A stretch of DNA of 11,733 nucleotides. Origin: Candidatus Methylomirabilota bacterium. GTDB lineage: Bacteria > Methylomirabilota > Methylomirabilia > Methylomirabilales > JACQHM01. Where the stretch lies: contig JACQHM010000103.1 in the NCBI GenBank assembly GCA_016199025.1, forward strand, positions 1-11,733. The letters are read 5' to 3'. The notes under the pieces are model-generated. The model was not told the origin of the DNA. It was given only the letters and a program-made list of their open reading frames with translations, and made no database searches. Position numbers and translations under genes: made by a program. Within the stretch, counting starts at the first letter, position 1, and every line of letters starts with the position of its first letter. Below are positions 6,153 to 11,733 of this stretch, piece after piece.

Positions 6153-6200
6153 CTCCCGGATGGTGGGAGGTCTCCTGATAGGAGGTTGCCTCATTCGAGG
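6153..6200 (+). other. Three small tandem hairpins after the HIT gene
   Basis: Three adjacent perfect short stems lie in the spacer: CTCCC/GGGAG (6153-6157 with 6165-6169), CTCCT/AGGAG (6172-6176 with 6180-6184, loop GAT) and CCTC/GAGG (6189-6192 with 6197-6200). None is followed by a T tract, so they do not look like a standard intrinsic terminator. They lie upstream of the rpsU promoter and would therefore be at the 3' end of the his transcript. They may protect or end that RNA, or mean nothing. Confidence 0.35.
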
Positions 6201-6231
6201 GCGGCCTTCGAACCACAGCTTGAGAAAACTA

Positions 6232-6260
6232 TTGACAAACTTAAGGAAAAAATTCATAAT
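6232..6260 (+). promoter_or_regulatory. Sigma-70 promoter for rpsU-yqeY
   Basis: A perfect -35 TTGACA (6232-6237) is followed, after exactly 17 bases, by CATAAT (6255-6260), one mismatch from the -10 consensus. The segment 6222-6290 is conspicuously AT-rich in a GC-rich window. Transcription would start near 6267, giving a leader of about 50 bases before the rpsU ATG. Confidence 0.85.
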
Positions 6261-6315
6261 GTTAGCTTTAGACTATTCTATTTTAGAGATGAGGAGGTAA
6301 GGGGGTGGAATAAGA

Positions 6316-6516
6316 ATGCCGACCGTCGTCATCAGGGAGGACGAGTCCTTCGAGAGTGCCCTCAGACGCTTTAAGAAGCAGTGCGAGAAGGCAGGGGTGC
6401 TCTCCGAGCTCAGGAAGCGGGAGCACTACGAGAAGCCCAGCGTCCGCCGCAAGAAAAAGGCAATGGCTGCTCGCAAGAAGCTGCTCAAGCGCTTGAAGCT
6501 TTTCCAGCAGGAGTAG
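6316..6516 (+). CDS. rpsU: 30S ribosomal protein S21
   Basis: Small, very basic subunit protein of 66 residues, the usual length. It is recognisable by MPTVVIREDESFESALRRFKKQCEKAGVLSELRKREHYEKPSVRRKKK and a lysine/arginine-rich C-terminal tail that contacts 16S rRNA. S21 helps 30S subunits engage Shine-Dalgarno messages. It is driven by the promoter at 6232-6260 and is first in a two-gene unit with yqeY, ending at the terminator at 7001-7041. A GGGG-rich site around 6299-6305 precedes ATG 6316. A stronger GGAGG at 6293-6297 is too distant for this start and instead suits a GTG at 6305 that stops after two codons. Confidence 0.97.
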   Translation: MPTVVIREDESFESALRRFKKQCEKAGVLSELRKREHYEKPSVRRKKKAMAARKKLLKRLKLFQQE

Positions 6517-6521
6517 GAAGG

Positions 6522-6974
6522 GTGGGATTAAAGGCGCGACTTCAGCAGGATCTCAAGGACGCCATGCGGGCCAAGGACGAGCTTCGAGTCTCGGTCATCC
6601 GTCTTTTAAACGCCCTCATTAAGAACCGTGAGGTTGACAAAAGGAGGGAGCTTACCGAGACGGAGCTGCTGGAGGCCGTGGCCTTCTCCTCCAAGCTGCG
6701 AAGAGAGGCCATCGAGGAGTACCGCCGAGCCGGCCGGGAGGATCTGGCAGGGAAAGAGGAGGCCGAGCTCAGAATTTTAGAGCTGTATCTTCCACCGCCC
6801 TTATCGAAGGAGGAGCTCTTGCGAAAGGTGGAGGAGGTCATCGCTGATGTCGGGGCCTCCTCTCTGAAAGATATGGGCAAGGTGATGGCCCGTCTGATGC
6901 CGGAGATCCTGGGGAGGGTAGACGGACGTTTAGCGAGCGAGATGGTCAAAGAAGTGCTTTCGCGAGCCTCTTGA
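6522..6974 (+). CDS. yqeY: GatB/YqeY domain protein
   Basis: A 150-residue protein of the YqeY family, related to the tail domain of the tRNA-amidotransferase subunit GatB. It is commonly encoded near rpsU, dnaG and rpoD; its biochemical role is not settled, though the related GatB domain binds tRNA. Visible features are the LKARLQQDLKDAMRAKDELRVSVIRLLNALIKN opening, EAIEEYRRAGREDL, the ILELYLPPPLSKEEL segment and the C-terminal DMGKVMARLMPEILGRVDGRLASEMVKEVL. I chose GTG 6522 because AGGAG (6509-6513) sits 8 bases upstream and the length then fits the family. It lies 5 bases after the rpsU stop. Confidence 0.93.
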   Translation: MGLKARLQQDLKDAMRAKDELRVSVIRLLNALIKNREVDKRRELTETELLEAVAFSSKLRREAIEEYRRAGREDLAGKEEAELRILELYLPPPLSKEELLRKVEEVIADVGASSLKDMGKVMARLMPEILGRVDGRLASEMVKEVLSRAS

Positions 6975-7000
6975 AGAGTCGGTCCGTTGAGGGATGGGTG

Positions 7001-7041
7001 AAGGGCAAGGGACTCTGAGACGAGTCCCTTGCTTTTTCTTC
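7001..7041 (+). terminator. Intrinsic terminator of rpsU-yqeY
   Basis: A perfect 11-bp stem, GCAAGGGACTC (7005-7015) pairing with GAGTCCCTTGC (7022-7032), has a 6-base loop and is followed by TTTTTCTTCT. The stem can extend by wobble pairs into the T run. It separates rpsU-yqeY from mutS2-dnaG-rpoD; only about 24 bases remain before the mutS2 start. Confidence 0.93.
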
Positions 7042-7064
7042 TCCTCTAACGCGAAGCGAGGGAC

Positions 7065-9527
7065 GTGGACGCGCACTCGTTAGAGCTGTTGGAGTTTCCC
7101 GCCGTGCGGGAGATCTTGGCCGAAGAGGCTGCCTCCCCTTATGGTGTCAGGGCGGCCCTCGACCTCCACCCGCTCACGAGTTTTGAGGCGGCAGAGGCCG
7201 CGCTGGAGGAGACCGGTGAGGCCAGATTGCTCCTCGCTCAGGAGGACCTCTCGTTTCAAGGGGTCTTCGACTTAAGAAGCCACTTGAAAAGGGCACGGCT
7301 GGAGGGATCCTTTCTTACCCCTCAGGAACTTTTGGAGGTGGCCTCGACCCTCTCCGCCTGCCTCCGACTGAAGACGGCTATCCAACGCCTCTCTCCTGCC
7401 TACCCGCGCCTTCAACAAAAGGCCCGGCGGGTCGTTGCCCTTGATGCGCTGGTCGAGGGGATCCACTCGGCCATCGCGGAGGGGGGGTATGTCGTCGATA
7501 CGGCCACCGAGCCCCTTCGTTCCCTTCGCGGGGAGATCCTCCGCCTGCGGGAAAAGATCCAGGCCCGGCTTCAGGCTCTCCTTGCGGCACCGTCATCTCA
7601 ACCGGCCATCGCCGAGCCGCTGATCACGTTACGGAACGACCGGTACGTCATCCCGGTAAAATCCGGCTACCGCGCCTTCCTGAAGGGTGTGGTGCAGGAT
7701 GCCTCCCAGAGCGGCCAGACCCTCTTCCTTGAACCGGAAGGGGTCGTCGAGCTGAACAACCAGCTCGTCAGGGTTCGCCGGATGGAGGAAGAAGAGGTCA
7801 AAAGGATCCTCTTACGCCTCACGGCCAAGGTCAGGCAGCATCTTCAGGAGATCGAGGAGACGTTAGCGGCCCTGGCCGAGGTGGACCTAACTCTCGCGAA
7901 GGCGAGGTTGGCCGATCGGTGGCGTGCTTCCAGGCCGAAGCTGGTGAGGGAGGGGAAGCTCCTCCTTTTAAAGGCCCGCCATCCCCTGCTCCTTGAACAC
8001 CAGAGGCGGGGTCTAGGGTTTAGGGTTTGGGGTCTAGAGTCTGGGATCAAGAAAGGTGAAGAAGCGATCAACCCTATGCCCTATACCCTAGACCCTGGTA
8101 TTTCGGAGGTGGTGCCCATTGATGTGTGGGTGGGGGAGGGTTTCAGGGCCTTGATCATCACCGGCCCGAATACCGGGGGGAAAACCGTCGCCCTGAAGAC
8201 AGTAGGGCTTCTCTCGGTGATGGCCCTCTCGGGACTTCACATCCCTGCATCTCCTGATAGCCAGATCCCATTCTTCAGAGGGCTCTATGCCGACATCGGG
8301 GATGAGCAGAGCATCGAACAAAGCTTGAGCACCTTCTCCTCTCACCTCTCTCAACTCTTAAGGATGCTGGAGGCTGCCGATGAGGGATCCCTGCTCCTGT
8401 TGGACGAGCTGGGGGCGGGGACGGACCCGGCGGAAGGGGCAGCTCTCGGGATCGCCCTCCTGGAAAGCCTTCTGGCCAAGGGGGCCCTTGTTTTGGGCGC
8501 TACCCACCTGGATGCCATCAAGGCCTATGCTTTTACGCACCCTGAGATGGAGAACGCCTGCACGGAATTTGATCTTGACAGCTTGAGGCCCTTGTATAAA
8601 TTATCCATAGGATTCACCGGTCGAAGCTATGCTATCGAGGTGGCGGAGCGGCTAGGGCTTCCGGTGCCTCTCGTCCAGAGGGCTCGGGAGCTTCTGGGGA
8701 AACGGGAGGAGGGGGTCCCCGTCCTTCTTGATCGGCTTCGGCAGGAACAGGATCGGCTCAAGGTCGAGCGGGACGCGTTGAAGCGGGTCCAGGAGGAGGC
8801 CGCCCGCCATAAGGCCCGCTATCTTGAGCTCCTGGCCGAGCTCCAGGCCAAGGAATCCCATCTCCACCGGGAGGCCAAAAGGCAGCTCCAAGAGCTGGTG
8901 GCCTCGGCCCGGAGGGAGGTGGAGCGGCTTGTGGCGGAGCTTCGGCGTCAGAAGGGGAGCCGCGAGGCTATCAAAGAGGTCCGGGAATCGTTGGAGGTCC
9001 TGGAGGCGGTGAACCTTCCTTCTTTCCTGGTGAAGGAGATGGAAGAGGTCCAGGCACCTCCCGTAGAGACCCCTTCCCCTGGGCAACGGGTCTGGATCAG
9101 ACACTTGAAACAGGAGGGGATTGTGGTAGGCCCCGGCCCCCGGGGGATGGTGGAGGTTCAGCTTCCCCTTGGAAGGGTCAAAGTTCCACTCGAAACCCTC
9201 TCCTCCGTCAAGGAACGCCCCCAAACCTCGTCCTTCACGCCTTCATTCCTCATCCGTCCAGAAGAGGTGACGCTCTCCCCGGAGTTGAGCCTCCTTGGGA
9301 TGACCACCGAGGAGGCGGTGAAGGTTGCAGAACGCTATCTGGACGATGCCTTTTTGGTCGGCTTGAAACGGGTCAAGATCATCCATGGGAAGGGAACGGG
9401 AGCCTTACGACGGGCCGTAGAGGAACTCTTAAAGCTCCATCCCCTGGTGGAGGGCTTCCGGTTGGCTGACTTCAATGACGGGGGGGTGGGGGCCACGGTC
9501 GTCGAGCTTCAGTCGAGGGGTGGATGA
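7065..9527 (+). CDS. mutS2: Endonuclease MutS2 with in-frame repeat-derived insert
   Basis: MutS-family ATPase linked to suppressing recombination and, in some bacteria, rescuing collided ribosomes; 820 residues, slightly longer than usual. The order is N-terminal and clamp region (about 1-310), ATPase domain with Walker A GPNTGGKT (367-374), FADIG-like LYADIGDEQSIEQSLSTFSSH, Walker B LLLLDELGAGTDP (Asp447, Glu448), then a long coiled coil (about 550-660), a small KOW-like segment (about 685-730), and a C-terminal Smr domain (about 738-818). Two oddities stand out. About 35 residues between RHPLL and VVPIDV are encoded by a 7-bp repeat array and are absent from family members I know. The Smr motif normally LDxRG/H reads LSLLG (741-745), while HGKGTG (774-779) is intact. 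GTG 7065 is the first plausible start; no well-spaced Shine-Dalgarno is present. The stop overlaps dnaG by ATGA. Confidence 0.95.
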   Translation: MDAHSLELLEFPAVREILAEEAASPYGVRAALDLHPLTSFEAAEAALEETGEARLLLAQEDLSFQGVFDLRSHLKRARLEGSFLTPQELLEVASTLSACLRLKTAIQRLSPAYPRLQQKARRVVALDALVEGIHSAIAEGGYVVDTATEPLRSLRGEILRLREKIQARLQALLAAPSSQPAIAEPLITLRNDRYVIPVKSGYRAFLKGVVQDASQSGQTLFLEPEGVVELNNQLVRVRRMEEEEVKRILLRLTAKVRQHLQEIEETLAALAEVDLTLAKARLADRWRASRPKLVREGKLLLLKARHPLLLEHQRRGLGFRVWGLESGIKKGEEAINPMPYTLDPGISEVVPIDVWVGEGFRALIITGPNTGGKTVALKTVGLLSVMALSGLHIPASPDSQIPFFRGLYADIGDEQSIEQSLSTFSSHLSQLLRMLEAADEGSLLLLDELGAGTDPAEGAALGIALLESLLAKGALVLGATHLDAIKAYAFTHPEMENACTEFDLDSLRPLYKLSIGFTGRSYAIEVAERLGLPVPLVQRARELLGKREEGVPVLLDRLRQEQDRLKVERDALKRVQEEAARHKARYLELLAELQAKESHLHREAKRQLQELVASARREVERLVAELRRQKGSREAIKEVRESLEVLEAVNLPSFLVKEMEEVQAPPVETPSPGQRVWIRHLKQEGIVVGPGPRGMVEVQLPLGRVKVPLETLSSVKERPQTSSFTPSFLIRPEEVTLSPELSLLGMTTEEAVKVAERYLDDAFLVGLKRVKIIHGKGTGALRRAVEELLKLHPLVEGFRLADFNDGGVGATVVELQSRGG
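8010..8098 (+). repeat. Inverted heptad array inside the mutS2 reading frame
   Basis: Left arm, phase from 8013: CTAGGGT, TTAGGGT, TTGGGGT, CTAGAGT, CTGGGAT (8013-8047). Right arm, read on the minus strand: CCAGGGT, CTAGGGT, ATAGGGC, ATAGGGT (8098-8071). The arms are separated by about 23 bases. A perfect pairing core GGTCTAGGGT (8010-8019) to ACCCTAGACC (8085-8094) extends inward, with mismatches and G-U pairs, to about 8033/8071, so the RNA or single strand could form a long hairpin. It encodes about residues 316-345 of MutS2. The only heptad whose T-R-G triplet falls in the coding frame is TGG (Trp, 8028-8030); the TAG versions fall out of frame. Confidence 0.9.
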
Positions 9528-11272
9528 ACGGCTTCATCCCAGAGGATGTGGTGGCTCAGGTGATCGCCGCGAACGACATCGTGGAGGTCATCCAGGGCTA
9601 TCTGCCGTTGAAGTCGTCGGGCCGTCACTATAAAGCGCTTTGTCCCTTCCACGCCGAGAAGACGCCTTCCTTCGTCGTCAACCCGGAGAAGCAGATCTTC
9701 AAGTGCTTTGGCTGCGGGGAGGGGGGAGATGTCGTTACGTTCTTAATGAAGCAAGAGCGCTTCACCTTTCCCGAGGCGGTCAGGTACCTGGCGGGGCGTG
9801 CCGGCATTTCCCTCCCTTCGAAGAAGGGGACCCAAGAAGGGGAGGGGCGCTTAAAAATCTATGACGTTCATCCTCTGGCGTGTGACTATTTCAGGCAAAA
9901 CCTCCGGCGGCCCGAAGGGGCCAAGGCGAGGGAGTATCTGGAGAGTCGGGGGGTTGGGGAAGAAGTTGCCGAGCGGTTCCTGCTGGGCTACACCCTTCCC
10001 GCATGGGATGGCCTCCTCCGGCATCTCGGCCAGCGGGGTTTTTCACCGCCTTTGCTGGAGCAAGCCGGCCTGGTCATTCCCCGCTCGGGGAAGCAGGGGT
10101 ACTATGACCGCTTCCGGGATCGCTTGATGATCCCCATCCAGGATGGGAGCGGCCGGGTGATCGGTTTCGGCGGGAGGAGCCTGGATGGCTCTCTGCCCAA
10201 GTACCTGAACTCGCCGGAGACCTCCATCTACCGGAAGGGGAGTCACCTCTATGGCCTGAACTTGGCCGCCCCCCACATCCGGGAGAAAGGGTCTACCATT
10301 GTCGTCGAGGGCTACTTCGACCTGATCGCCCTCCACGTCCATGGGTTTGTGAATAGCGTGGCCGTGCTGGGCACGGCCCTGACGGGAGAGCAGGCGAGCC
10401 TCCTGGCCCGATATGCGAAGCGGGCTCTTCTCACCTTCGATCCCGATACAGCCGGATTAGCGGCGACAAGGCGTTTGGTGAAGGTCGCCGTTGGGGAGGG
10501 TCTCGAATGCTTGGTTGTTGATGACCTTCCTGAGGGCAAAGATCCCGATCAATTCATCCGAGAGCAAGGGGTCCAGGCCTTTGGTGAGGCCATCTCTCGA
10601 GCGAAGGACCTGGTCACGTTCTTGTTGGACCGGCGTGTCTCAGGTTTCGATCTCAGAACGATCGATGGGCAGGAGAAGGCGGTGAACGCCGCCTTGCCCC
10701 TTTTGGCCGCTGTCGAAAATCTGGTGATGCGATCCCGCTACGTCCAGGAATTGGCTCAGAAAGTTGGGATCTCCAATCTCGCGATTGTGGAGCAGTTGAA
10801 CCGGTTGCTCGCTCAGGGGGAAAAGGGGCCTGACACGCCGCTTTATCCCCCGAAACCCAAGGCACCGGCCTCGGCCGAGTGGACCCTCCTCCATATCGCC
10901 CTCTACGATCAAGGTTTTCGGGAGCGGATCTTTGGGGTCCTGGAGCCGGAGGATTTTGTTGATCCGGTCCTGAAAAAGGTCTTCCTCGTTCAAAGACAGG
11001 CAGGCGGAGGGGAGGCTGGGGAAATCCCCATCAGTCAACAGGATCCCGATGTCAGGGAAGTACTCGCTGAGTTTTTGGCCACGGATCTTTCAGCCTACGA
11101 GGGGGTGTTGGACAAGGTGGTAGCCGATTGCCTCGATCGTGTGAAGGCCAGACGGGCGAGAAGGGAGTGGGAAGGGCTTCGGAAACGCCTGGTGGAGGCA
11201 GAGCGCTCCGGAGATCGGGAAACGGTCGAGCAGATCCTGAAGGGGTTCCAGCGTGGGAGGTGGGCCTCCTAA
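9524..11272 (+). CDS. dnaG: DNA primase
   Basis: Synthesises RNA primers for replication and is recruited by the DnaB helicase; 582 residues, normal for bacterial DnaG. The N-terminal CHC2 zinc domain has Cys40 and His43 (CPFH) with Cys61 and Cys64 (CFGC). The catalytic core includes YYDRFRDRLMIPIQD and FGGRSLDGSLPKYLNSPET. The TOPRIM domain carries Glu263 in VVEGYFD, Asp307 and Asp309 in FDPDTAG, and Asp341 and Asp343 in GKDPDQF as metal ligands. The C-terminal helicase-binding region (about 450-582) is helical and more divergent. ATG 9524 overlaps the mutS2 stop by 4 bases, so translation is coupled and both genes share a transcript. rpoD follows after 160 bases. Confidence 0.97.
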   Translation: MNGFIPEDVVAQVIAANDIVEVIQGYLPLKSSGRHYKALCPFHAEKTPSFVVNPEKQIFKCFGCGEGGDVVTFLMKQERFTFPEAVRYLAGRAGISLPSKKGTQEGEGRLKIYDVHPLACDYFRQNLRRPEGAKAREYLESRGVGEEVAERFLLGYTLPAWDGLLRHLGQRGFSPPLLEQAGLVIPRSGKQGYYDRFRDRLMIPIQDGSGRVIGFGGRSLDGSLPKYLNSPETSIYRKGSHLYGLNLAAPHIREKGSTIVVEGYFDLIALHVHGFVNSVAVLGTALTGEQASLLARYAKRALLTFDPDTAGLAATRRLVKVAVGEGLECLVVDDLPEGKDPDQFIREQGVQAFGEAISRAKDLVTFLLDRRVSGFDLRTIDGQEKAVNAALPLLAAVENLVMRSRYVQELAQKVGISNLAIVEQLNRLLAQGEKGPDTPLYPPKPKAPASAEWTLLHIALYDQGFRERIFGVLEPEDFVDPVLKKVFLVQRQAGGGEAGEIPISQQDPDVREVLAEFLATDLSAYEGVLDKVVADCLDRVKARRARREWEGLRKRLVEAERSGDRETVEQILKGFQRGRWAS

Positions 11273-11415
11273 GGGTTGTTCCCTCTAACCGGGAAGGCTT
11301 TTCACCTGGGTTTTTGGTCCATGTGGTACTCCAGGCTTTTAGGGGGCTTTCATGTGAGAAAAATGGTGTTGGGGGGATGAGGGTCTACCGTAAGCAGGGG
11401 CCATCGCCCTCCACA

Positions 11416-11422
11416 GGGGAGG
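11416..11422 (+). promoter_or_regulatory. Shine-Dalgarno GGGGAGG for rpoD
   Basis: GGGGAGG lies 10 bases before ATG 11433 and fixes the rpoD start. The 160-base gap before it (11273-11432) shows no coding frame I trust, no heptad repeats, and no promoter or terminator I can support. Confidence 0.7.
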
Positions 11423-11432
11423 AACATCAGGT

Positions 11433-11733
11433 ATGTCCGAAGAGGGGCTTAAGGGTGAGGTTGGAGCCCTGATCTTTGGAGGAAAGAAGGGATATTTCGA
11501 AATGAGCGACATTCTGCCAGAGGAGATGGAGTCGGAGCGGATCGACGACATCCTGGATCTCTTCGATGAGATGGATTTCGCGGTCCAGACGACCCAGGAG
11601 GCGAAGGCCGTGGAGGCCATCCCTGAAGCAGAAGTCCTTCCTGAAGAGGAAACCTCAGGGGTGGAGACGGACTTTGAGCCCTCCGGGGGGCGGACCGACG
11701 ATCCGGTCAGGATGTACCTCCGCGAGATGGGGA
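11433..11733 (+). CDS. rpoD: RNA polymerase primary sigma factor, N-terminal part
   Basis: The first 100 residues of the housekeeping sigma-70 factor, cut by the right edge. Residues about 10-50 form a region 1.1-like segment: LIFGGKKGYFEMSDILPEEM followed by ERIDDILDLFDEMDFAV corresponds to the E. coli-type G-Y-hydrophobic-x-x-x-D-I-L-P and I-D-D-I-hydrophobic pattern. An acidic linker (about 55-88) follows, then DPVRMYLREMG at 90-100, the start of conserved region 1.2. Region 1.1 starts close to the N-terminus, so this domain is compact. Position downstream of dnaG matches the classic macromolecular-synthesis operon. ATG 11433 has GGGGAGG upstream. Confidence 0.93.
   Translation, partial: MSEEGLKGEVGALIFGGKKGYFEMSDILPEEMESERIDDILDLFDEMDFAVQTTQEAKAVEAIPEAEVLPEEETSGVETDFEPSGGRTDDPVRMYLREMG

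Noticed and set aside
6153..6200. Terminator of the his operon
   Set aside because: The hairpins are short (4-5 bp) and no T tract follows, so I call them only small hairpins of unknown role.
2354..8098. CRISPR-like arrays
   Set aside because: The repeats are 7-bp contiguous heptads with no spacers and no cas genes; they do not fit CRISPR repeat-spacer structure.
8010..8098. Telomere-like TTTAGGG repeat as evidence of a eukaryotic or linear-replicon origin
   Set aside because: The resemblance is limited to a few degenerate units in a bacterial coding gene. The period and YTRG core link it better to the other two local arrays.
8652..9224. 190-codon minus-strand frame over mutS2
   Set aside because: It overlaps the MutS2 coiled coil in full, and its composition mirrors the sense codons. 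No ribosome site or homology is visible.
11273..11432. Regulatory element or gene between dnaG and rpoD
   Set aside because: Only weak palindromes and scattered G-rich runs are visible. Apart from the rpoD ribosome site I cannot support a promoter, terminator or heptad array there.

Overview
The window reads as one stretch of a chromosome from a GC-rich (roughly 60% by eye), Gram-negative-type bacterium. All genes are on the + strand and tightly packed, often overlapping by 1-4 bases. I cannot name the species. Gene content (fused hisIE, an adenosine-specific-kinase-family gene inside the his cluster, rpsU-yqeY followed by mutS2-dnaG-rpoD) suggests a Desulfobacterota, NC10 or Nitrospirota-like lineage; this is inference only.

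Region 1 (1-6128) is the distal part of a histidine operon: hisC (5' end missing), hisB, a short insert, hisH, hisA, hisF, a PF04008 'adenosine-specific kinase' gene, hisIE and a HIT-family gene. Together these enzymes carry out most of the route from phosphoribosyl-ATP to histidinol phosphate; hisG and hisD would be expected upstream of the window. The insert between hisB and hisH holds an antitoxin-like gene, a 13-codon stub that looks like the start of a RelE/ParE-type toxin, and a TPR protein.

Region 2 (6129-7041) starts with a short spacer with small hairpins, then a near-consensus sigma-70 promoter (TTGACA, 17 bp, CATAAT). It drives rpsU (ribosomal protein S21) and yqeY, and ends at a strong intrinsic terminator with a perfect 11-bp stem and T tract.

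Region 3 (7065-11733) holds mutS2, dnaG (primase) and the start of rpoD (primary sigma factor). It is a version of the classic rpsU-dnaG-rpoD macromolecular-synthesis cluster, with yqeY, a terminator and mutS2 inserted.

The most unusual signal is a family of degenerate 7-bp tandem repeats at three places: before hisH, between hisH and hisA, and inside the mutS2 reading frame. In one phase the units share a Y-T-R-G core followed by a trinucleotide private to each array (CNA, ATG and GGT respectively). Two of the three arrays have a second arm in inverted orientation, so they can fold into long imperfect hairpins. In mutS2 the array adds about 35 residues just before the ATPase domain without breaking the frame. 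I see no tRNA, rRNA, CRISPR array, transposase or complete mobile element. No gene-free stretch exceeds 300 bases.
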